Assembly (NCBI GenBank): GCA_026120185.1
Contig: JANUWF010001701.1
Span: 1,550,001 to 1,614,000 of the forward strand
Origin: Voacanga thouarsii
Lineage: Eukaryota; Streptophyta; Magnoliopsida; Gentianales; Apocynaceae
Direction: 5' to 3'
Length of the DNA: 64,000 bases
In this document: positions 56,594 through 64,000 of the stretch, in pieces
How the letters are laid out: the number at the start of each line of letters is the position of its first letter
Position numbering within the stretch: position 1 is the first letter of the stretch
Program-made: the position numbers and the translations under genes
The notes under the pieces: generated by a model
Database searches by the model: none
What the model saw: the letters and a program-made list of their open reading frames with translations, nothing else
What the model was told of the DNA's origin: nothing

Positions 56594-58011
56594 GAATATC
56601 AAAAGTCAAAGAAGAATTGAGAGTAAGCAAGAAAAGGATAACCAAAATAAACCAATAAATTCCCAACTCTTCTTGCTCTCCTATTCCACGAATCAATCAA
56701 GCCATAACCTTATATAACAACTCTTATGTATTTCAAGCAAATCCTGCATTTTTTCTCTTTTTCTTTCAACTCTTCTCATCATCAACTTTTTTCCTCACAA
56801 GATCGCTCAATTTTTCCAGCAATGGTGTCAAGTGCTTTATATGAACTTACTTTTACAATTCACTCACCATTCCTTTTGTGATCTTTTCCATTCTTTTTTT
56901 TCCACTACTTTTTCAATTCTCTCCTCTTTTGTTTTCACTGCTGCTGTTCTTTTCTTTTTCACTCACTTTTCTTTCTAGCAGCTTGTTGTTTTCTCTTTTT
57001 ACTTCCTATCTTTTCTTTTCTTCTTTCTTATCCTTTTCAGCTCATCATTCTTTTCTTTCTTAATTTTCTCAACTTCTTCCTTCCATTACACTTCCTTTCT
57101 TTTACTAGCTCCAATTTTAATTGATCCATGACTGAAAGTAACAAGTCATGATCTCCATCCCTGCATTTTTTCCAACATACATATACATTCATCATTCAAG
57201 AGCATAAAGATTTGGAAATTATACAAACTCTCAACACAAGGAATGGGCAAAATATCGTAACGGGTTTTAAAGAAAGAAATCACCAATTTAGGCTCAAAAT
57301 AGGCACTATGGATAATATAACAATAGGTAGGCTTAAAAAGTTCAAACTATCCAAAGAAGGCCTATTACCGTCATCCCTAAGTTAAATCATGAATGTCTTT
57401 CTTATTTCGCCTTGAGAGGTATTCAAGTAAGTTCTAGAATATTCCATAAATTTTAGAGAAAAACAGGTTTAAGCATAATGCACAACATTTGATCAAGAAC
57501 TACTTCGTCCAAGTGAGTGCAAAAAGTTATGCATAAGCCATTAATGATCTAGAACATATGCTCTATAATCCATCATAAAGACATGCACTAAAAAAAATAC
57601 AGCTTGAAATTGAAAAATTTTGAAAATTTTGAAAAATCCCGCATGCAAGAATATGTATAAAAGAATTGTCAATCAAACCACTCCCTTACACTTAAATTGG
57701 ACATTATTCTTAATGGCCAAATAAATATAACCAAAACAAACAATACCATGGGACCAAACAAAATAAAGGAGAAGAGATAGAAAAAACAAACTTCCATTCA
57801 TTGTGGTGTACAAGAGCTGAATGCATGAAGAGGGAGGCAGCATCAACGTACCTAAAAACAAAAGAAAATGCCAAAGCATAACCACTAGAAAAGAAAATAA
57901 AGTAAAGACAAACGAAATAGAGAGACAATGAAAGGAAAGCCAAACTAATTAAAACAAAAACATGAAAGGAGAAAGGAAACAAAAACAAAAGTGAACAAGA
58001 ATGCATCATCA
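56594..58011 (-). other. 3' noncoding region of the gag + second-frame element
   Basis: Noncoding; C/T-rich on the plus strand at 56700-57110. The family purine motif is at 57680-57700 (TTTAAGTGTAAGGGAGTGG on the minus strand), decayed. Minus-strand open frames near 57673-58012 are Phe/Ser-rich and not supported. Confidence 0.55.
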
Positions 58012-59213
58012 ATCCTCCGCAGCATCATCATCCTCATCCTCCTCCTCATCAACGAGTGTAGAGGGGCCTGCACCATCATGGGGCCTAGGAGGCTGCTACC
58101 TCAACTCAGTGAATTGCTGGTCCATGGTAGCTTGACGTCGTACCATATCTTCTATAGTACCCTGCAAGCGTAGGAGCACCTCCATTTGCTGGTCGAGGCG
58201 ACCCAATACGGTGGTCTCAAAGTCCATCCGGGAGTGGGACTAAGAACGGCTAGCTCTAGCACGTGCCGGTGGTGGTAGCTGCTCCTCCTCCACTGTAGGT
58301 GGCCTTTCCTAACCAAGATGTTGGACCTCGAAGGGAGTGAGCCATTTCTTCAACTCCGGGCTGTATTTGTATCCGCAACTCATAAGAGTGTGCTCAGTGG
58401 TAGCCTCCATGATTTCTCCCTCAAGACTCACCCTAAAGTCCTTTAGAATCTTCATTATAACCAAGGGAAAAAAAAAGGCTTTTGTGGAGAGACGGTGATG
58501 AACAACCTCCCTAATAGATTAGATGATCAAAGGAGAAAGAGGGATAGGTAATGTGTTCATCATCCGGTGTAGAATATAAGTGTCAATAAGCCTAGTTTCA
58601 TTGAAACCACTAGCACGGGGAACAACATTAAACCTAAACATGTGCACCAGCGCATGAAAGTTGGCTGCCAAGTCATTGTTGGAATAAAAACTGTTAGCTT
58701 GGAAGGTATTATGCTTATATAAGCCTAGGGTTGCTCGCATCCCCCTAACATCCCAATTTAGGTCCGAAAGAATCTTTTGATTATTCACATCAATCCCTTG
58801 CCAAGTATCATCGTCATAAATCTGGAGGAGGTGAGATAATTGGTTTTGAGTGATGATAATAGGAACTCCTTTCACTCTTGTTTCAATATGCGAGAGATGT
58901 TTATTACCCTTGTCCGTCATGTTAGCATAGAATTCCTTGACAAGCACGGGGCAAAACTTCCCTTCAATTGCACTATAGATCCCCAACCTAGTCGTCTAAA
59001 CATCATTCCTAATTTAAGTGCCCGATCTAAGGTGGGGGAGAAAGTACGCTCAACAATAATCTTGTTAGAAGCTCTCCTAATATACCATTCCTCACAAGAG
59101 GCATCGACAAACTCAGTAGGTCTAAGAGATAAGGGATCAACAAATGATGGAACTGAGGACGCGGAAGGTCTCGCCCTTTTAGATGGTTGACTCCTCGCTC
59201 TAGACATGGTCAC
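58012..59213 (-). pseudogene. Second Athila reading frame (putative plant transposon protein)
   Basis: Two overlapping frames, 59213-58917 (basic Ser/Arg start, then FVDPLSLRPTEFVDASCEEW, RTFSPTLDRALKLG) and 58986-58519 (VLVKEFYANMTD, VKGVPIIITQNQLSHLLQI, LAANFHALVHMFRFNVVPRA), join by a shift near 58985. The frame goes on with stops to an acidic end (DEEEDEDDD, about 58050-58020). The central EFYANM...GV.I......L..LL pattern is that of the domain named putative plant transposon protein, common in plant proteins derived from gypsy elements. The biochemical role is unknown. A coiled segment (VLGRLDQQMEVLLRLQGTIE) lies near 58210-58150. Confidence 0.7.
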
Positions 59214-60174
59214 AGAAGGAATGGAATACTAAGAAGAGAGAACATGTATGCTTAATCACTTAAGAGAGTATAGCTACCCCTACACAGATATATCTCAAAT
59301 TTCACACAACCCTCCACCAAGCTCACAATCCACAAACCACAACTCTTTCAATGTATATCAACTCCAACACCCAATTCAATCAACCACTTTCACCCAATGC
59401 AACAAAACCTGCACAATGCATGTAAAAGTCCGCTGTAAAGCATAACTTGTGCTAATATCCTCAAAGCATCCTAGTAAACATGATCATGTGAATGAAGGCA
59501 ATGGTATTATGTGATCAATAATGCAATTTCAATAGATTCAAGTGTCACCAATAACCATAATTCTAGCCCGAGCTATATGAATTCTTAAATGATAACAAGC
59601 ATGAATCAAGTAATACAGGCTCAATACTCCTAAGGTAATCCAATGAATGAAACTCAAGTAGGAATGCACAATCATAAAATATATAATTCCTAATTTTCAT
59701 CCAAAACCGTCCTTATAATGAGAAAAAAAATCAACTCCATCAATTTAACCGTAGGACTTAAATAAAAATCATACATTTAGGCTCTTATATGCATGGGCAA
59801 GCAAAAGATGCAAGCTTTTTGTGAAAATCTACTCCCTTTGCTTGTGGATTTTATGTGCTATTGTTGTGAAAAATCAAAGCTTTTGATGTGTTTGATCCGT
59901 AGGATCAATAAAAAAGAAGGTAAGAGATGTTATGGAAGTGTTTGGAAGTTGAAAAATCAAACTTTGGGCACTAATATATGTGAAGCCGGCGCGGGCTTGA
60001 GAGGTTTTGTGAGGGAGAAGGGAGGTTTTGAAGAAAAAGTGGCTAAAATGGCCCTTTAATGATGTTCCTCCCGACAGGAACCGACGCCGGCTATGTTCTG
60101 TCTGATTCAATTATTATTATTATTTTTAATCAACATGCAAAAACACACGGATGCTGAATGAAAAATACTATAAA
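59214..60174 (-). other. Region between gag and second frame
   Basis: Holds no pol sequence. A GGCGCGGGC / GACGCCGGC pair lies at about 59988 and 60082. The rest is AT-rich; the 88-codon frame at 59793-60059 plus has no recognised features. Confidence 0.5.
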
Positions 60175-61607
60175 TTAAAAATTGTCCTCGACACAAAATA
60201 AAAAGTAAAGAAAAGAGAAAAGAACTGCTTCAAGGTTTTCCACGGTTGTTTTCTTGCTTGGATTTTCTTCCGTATTCCCTGGTAGTGTTCCTGCTTGACG
60301 ATCCCCCATGAGTTTGGCTAGTTGACCAATCTGGTTTTCTAAATTGCGCATGGAAGCCTCTAGGTTCCTTGTTGTCGCATCGACTCCTTGGAACTTAGCC
60401 TCCGTGGTACTTACCAATTGGCCAATCAATTCTTCCAATGTTGATTTTTGAGGTGCTGCTGTGGTGTTTATGGAGTTTGGATTTCTTTGGGTACCTCCAA
60501 AATTGAAAGAACTTTGTCTAGGTGGATTCCCATTGCTCCAAGAGAAATTAAGGTGATTTCTCCAGCCAAGATTATTGGTAGAGCTATATGGATTATTACC
60601 TGGCCGACATTACCTGCGAAGGCTGCTTGTTTTGAAGCTTCTTGGAGTGACCCCATCTTTTGGCATTCATGATTGGGGTACCCTTCTCCACAGAAATCGT
60701 AGTTGACGTTTAACACTTGGCCTTGAGGCATCACCAACTGCTCCATCTTTTGGGTTAAGGCGTCTACCTTAGCTTCTAATACTGCCACAGCATCCACTTT
60801 GTGTACTCCTTGCATACAAGCCTTTGACCTTGCACTTTCCCAAGAATAGTTATTAGAAGCCAAATTTTCAATAAGCTTAAATACCTGTTCCGGGGTCTTA
60901 TAGTTGATGGAACCCCCTGCAAAAAAGTCCACCACTTGACGTGTTGCAAACGTGAGGCCATTCAAGAAGATAAGTATTTGCATTCCCAGCTCGAATCCGT
61001 GGTGTGGGCATTTTCTTAATATTTCCTTAAATCTCTCTCAACTCTCATATAAGAGTTTAGAATCTTGTTGTTGGAAGGCGAAGATTTCATTCCTAAGCTT
61101 GGCTGTCCTAGTTGGAGGGAAATATTTGGCCAAAAATTTTTCAGCTAAGGCATTCCAAGTTGTGATGGAACCTGTAGGTAAAGACTTTAACCACGATTTA
61201 GCTTTATCTCTCAAGGAAAAGGGAAAAAGTCGTAATTTAATGGCATCTTCAGAAACACCATTCATTTTGAAGGTATCACAAATATCAAGAAAACTGACTA
61301 AATAAGCATTGGGATCCTCTTCTGGTAACCCATCAAATTGAACCATTTTCTGCACCATTTGAATAATATTAGGTTTTATTTCAAAATTGTTGGCATCTAC
61401 CCTAGGTCTAGTGATACTTGAGCCTGAGCCTGAGATTGCGAGTTTCACAAAGTCGTCCATAACTCTCATATTATTTCCAGCATTGTTCTGCTGAGCACCA
61501 TCCATCTCGACAATCAGATTCCTTTGAATTGTTCGGCGAATTTTTGTTAACGTCCTCTCGATTTCAAGGTCAAAATTGACTATCTCGCTGTTGGATTTTC
61601 GGGTCAT
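60175..61607 (-). pseudogene. Athila gag
   Basis: From an ATG at 61607: RPRVDANNFEIKPNIIQMVQ, FDGLPEEDPNAYLVSFLDIC, KLRLFPFSLRDKAKSWLKSL and ALAEKFLAKYFPPTRTAKLR make the retrotransposon Gag domain (Athila type). TGA replaces a Trp codon near 61036 (ES-stop-ERFKEIL). The rest continues (60983-60600) with QVVDFFAGGSINYKTPEQV and a zinc-finger-like YDFCGEGYPNHEC whose first Cys is Tyr. A frameshift near 60640 leads to ...NLEASMRNLENQIGQLAKL, the linker before protease, then homology is lost before the LRSGK motif. It would build the capsid. Confidence 0.88.
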
Positions 61608-61879
61608 GTACTAAGGGTAATTCCTAAGAAAACAAGAAGCAAGTTTAGAGATATAATTAATAATTAAAATAACACAAATACAAGGTTACAAAATTAATAA
61701 TTCAAACTCAGTCTAAGTTAGTTGCTAAGTTAGGTTAGGTTACAAGGTTATACAAGAATACACGAAATACAAAAGATAGCACCGTTTTGCAAAAAGAACG
61801 AATATACATATTTACCTATTGACATATTTATATATTTACATGGTTAAATCCACAAAATCTGAGTTTTCATGCTATTGTT

Positions 61880-61902
61880 CCCTAGCAATGGCGCCAAAAA
61901 CT
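61880..61902 (-). other. Primer binding site, tRNA-Asp type
   Basis: Minus strand AGTTTTTGGCGCCATTGCTAGGG adjoins the LTR at 61903; two changes from the exact site at 54684-54702. Confidence 0.85.
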
Positions 61903-63221
61903 TGATGCGTTCAGACTTGGGTATAAAAATTATACAAAACTAAACACATTCCCAATCAAGTTCAAATTAAAATGTTAAACCCAAATCACACATATGAGCA
62001 AGCGTACTCATCATTAACTGAGCATAGGGTTAAAATAAAAATATGTATATGGCAAGGATGTAGATTTATGTAACTCAAGCCATTATTTAGACAAACATGA
62101 TCTTAAAGAACTTAACCATTATCATAACCAATCATTCTCTTAGTACCATGAAGGATGAAGGATGAAGGTAGACTCACTTTGATGGTCAATCCATGAAATC
62201 ACTATCTCTTAGATAAATTAGAATCACTTGGTCCGTCTCAACTAATTCATTCAAAAGACGCATTAAACGCAATCCTTAATTAAATTCCCTTGGTCTCGGC
62301 GAATTTAGAATATGAAATTAATCAATGAACCCATGGTCTCGGAAGACATCAATTAATTTTCAATTACTAGTTCTTAAACAATCAACCTCTTTGGTCCAGC
62401 AAGTCAATTGCCAACAGAGTATGAAACTAATAAATCGAAACACCCATCAACCTCCTTTGGTCCAGCAAGTCAATGGATAAAATCAACTAATTAATCTCGT
62501 AATAAGCATAAGTAATAGAATACCAAGAATAATAACCAATTAATCAAAAGATCAAATAACTCTAGAAATCATGAATATCTAAAACAATGTCGAACTACAA
62601 TAAAACAATTAACATATCATTGTTCAAGAAAAAGAAAATAAAGTAAAAGAAAGAACTCATAAACAAGCCTCCTTCTTCTTCCTTTGAAAACCTTCTTGTA
62701 CAACCTTCCTTGAACTTTGAAGAATTCTCCTTGGACTGAGTGATTTTCTATAATGATCAATGAATTCTCTCATTTTCCCTTGTGTTTTCCATCTATTTAT
62801 AGGCTTAACAGGTGCCTAAACTCATAGGTACAAAGTTCTTGGCCGCGTAGAAGTTGGAAGCTGCTAAAACTCTTCAGCTTTCCAAAAATGCATAAAAAGA
62901 TCGCAGCACCGCCTCAGGGACAGACCACAGCCGGCGCCGCCTTGGTTCTGTTTCTCCACTCGTCCGCCGATTTTTCTTCGAATTGTGCGCATACGTTCCA
63001 GAGTGCAGTTGGCGCCGGTTCCGACCTTACAGTCGGTGCCGCCTCTGCTATGCTTCACAACGGTTTTGCTTTGTTTTACCCAAAATCCTGAAGTAATGAC
63101 CAAAATACATTTCCAAGGACAAAATCTCAAATATGAAAGAATATAACCAGTTATTTCACAAAATGTATTACAAAAGAGCCTCAAATAACTAAGCAAAGTA
63201 TAACCAATTTAGCTCCTATCA
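61903..63221 (-). repeat. 5' LTR of the gag + second-frame element
   Basis: 1319 bp, minus strand TGATAGGAGCTAAATTGG to TGAACGCATCA. It carries four GGCGCC/GGTGCCGCC motifs (about 62933-63045) and the TTTGGTC/GAGACC phrases found in the solo LTR, to which it is more alike than to the 54703 LTR. Confidence 0.85.
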
Positions 63222-63974
63222 CTACCATATCAACTACATAAAATATTACAAAAACTTATCAAAATCTCTAAACACAAATCAATAGTCTGCAAAAACATAA
63301 CAACAACAACAACAACTATAGAAGCCAACTCCTCAATACATTCACCACTACGACAACCTAAATCTATCCTTCACCAAAAGATTACAATAACAACAACAAC
63401 CAAAACTACCACCACAAGTTAAAAGAGAAACTCAACAACAACAACAATCATCAATTAAATCATCAAAATATCCAACACTACTACAACAACACTACTACAA
63501 CTACGTACTCTTTCAACTAAACTAACTATTCTACAATAAAGTCTCCTCAATTCATAGCAATTTACAACAATAATTTTCATCCTACAAACTCTAACACAAC
63601 ACTAAATACAAAACTCCCCAACAACAACAATAATCCACAACAACAAGGCTAATTACAAGAACGAATGTTAAATCGAATGAATCCAACACATGTAATTGCC
63701 TAAAACAACATATGACAATATCAATAATAATAATACAACAAGTAGAATAATACAATACACTAGAATCCAATATACCTTAGTTATCTCAGTGACTAAAAAT
63801 AAAGAATCAAATCAACATACAAAACAAGGCACATAAAAGAAAAGAAGTCTATATACAAGTATATATTATGGACAAGTATAAAGAACAAGTATTTACATCA
63901 AAGAATTATTAATATTCACAACTATTTACATGGATAAATCAATAATATCTAAATTTTCACTATATTATCCTTAC
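63222..63974 (-). other. Leader region of a third minus-strand Athila element
   Basis: Noncoding DNA rich in ACAACAACA repeats (about 63300-63640). Near its end, TTTACATGGATAAATCAATAATATC parallels the leaders at 54640 and 61845 directly before their primer sites. No gene. The 61903-63221 element appears inserted in it. Confidence 0.55.
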
Positions 63975-64000
63975 TCTCCGGCAACAGCGTCAAAAAATTA
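63975..64000 (-). other. Primer binding site of third Athila element (window edge)
   Basis: Plus strand CTCTCCGGCAACAGCGTCAAAAAATTA; on the minus strand TTTTTGACGCTGTTGCCGGAG, two or three changes from the tRNA-Asp site. Its 5' LTR should start within a few bases, beyond the window. Confidence 0.68.

Larger units (their letters stand above)
56594..63221 (-). mobile_element. Athila-like element with gag and second frame, no pol
   Basis: Minus-strand order: 5' LTR (63221-61903), tRNA-Asp primer site, gag (61607-60175), a second reading frame (59213-58012) and 3' noncoding DNA reaching 56594, where the LARD-like element has inserted. The pol genes, about 4 kb in Athila, are absent between gag and the second frame. 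Its own 3' LTR is not found. Either a deletion derivative or a non-autonomous family. Confidence 0.75.

Noticed and set aside
1..64000. CRISPR arrays, operons, tRNA or rRNA genes
   Set aside because: No regularly spaced repeats with unique spacers, no cloverleaf or rRNA sequence was recognised; the organism is a plant.

Overview
This window looks like nuclear DNA of a flowering plant, most likely a eudicot. It is AT-rich, packed with plant LTR retrotransposons nested in one another, and carries a UGT85-type glycosyltransferase with one canonical GT-AG intron, a fragment of the chloroplast gene ycf1 and a plant RTE-type LINE remnant. No prokaryotic feature was seen. The species cannot be fixed from the sequence; the UGT85 protein reads like those of dicots.

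Layout. 1-7356: a structurally complete LTR element with 1.4-kb LTRs and only a decayed gag (1858-6257, minus strand, target duplication GGGTT), sitting in what is probably the LTR of an unrelated Ty3/gypsy element. 7357-17328: Athila-like Ty3/gypsy copy A (plus strand). 17329-18620: tail of a different gypsy element. 18621-39004: Athila-like copy B, broken by a solo LTR (20853-22395, ATAAG), an 8.7-kb Ty1/copia element (24944-33660, CTAAG, minus strand) and a 535-bp TRIM (33784-34318, GGAAG, inside the reverse transcriptase). Copies A and B both carry the same extra LTR-PBS-reading frame-3' noncoding block between protease and reverse transcriptase, with the same right-hand junction.

39005-51267 is the only gene-bearing island. 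UGT85 (exons 41773-42280 and 44254-45194) would make a 482-residue UDP-sugar glycosyltransferase with intact PSPG box and catalytic His/Asp. It is surrounded by small insertions: a foldback MITE with 8-bp target duplication about 0.9 kb upstream, a ycf1 (plastid) fragment about 0.2 kb upstream, an RTE LINE 3' end in the intron, and a well-preserved Ty1/copia element beginning about 70 bp after the stop codon.

51268-64000: minus-strand Athila-like elements inserted head-to-tail: a gag/pol-less element (51268-56593), an element with gag and a second reading frame but no pol (56594-63221), and the leader of a third whose LTR lies beyond the window. All use a tRNA-Asp-type primer site (GGCGCCGTTGCCGG).

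Apart from UGT85 there is no gene likely to serve the plant; the remaining coding matter is decaying retrotransposon gag and pol. The observations most worth following are the composite Athila copies with an unidentified reading frame, the gag-only long-LTR element, the pol-less gag + second-frame Athila element, and the cluster of small insertions around UGT85.
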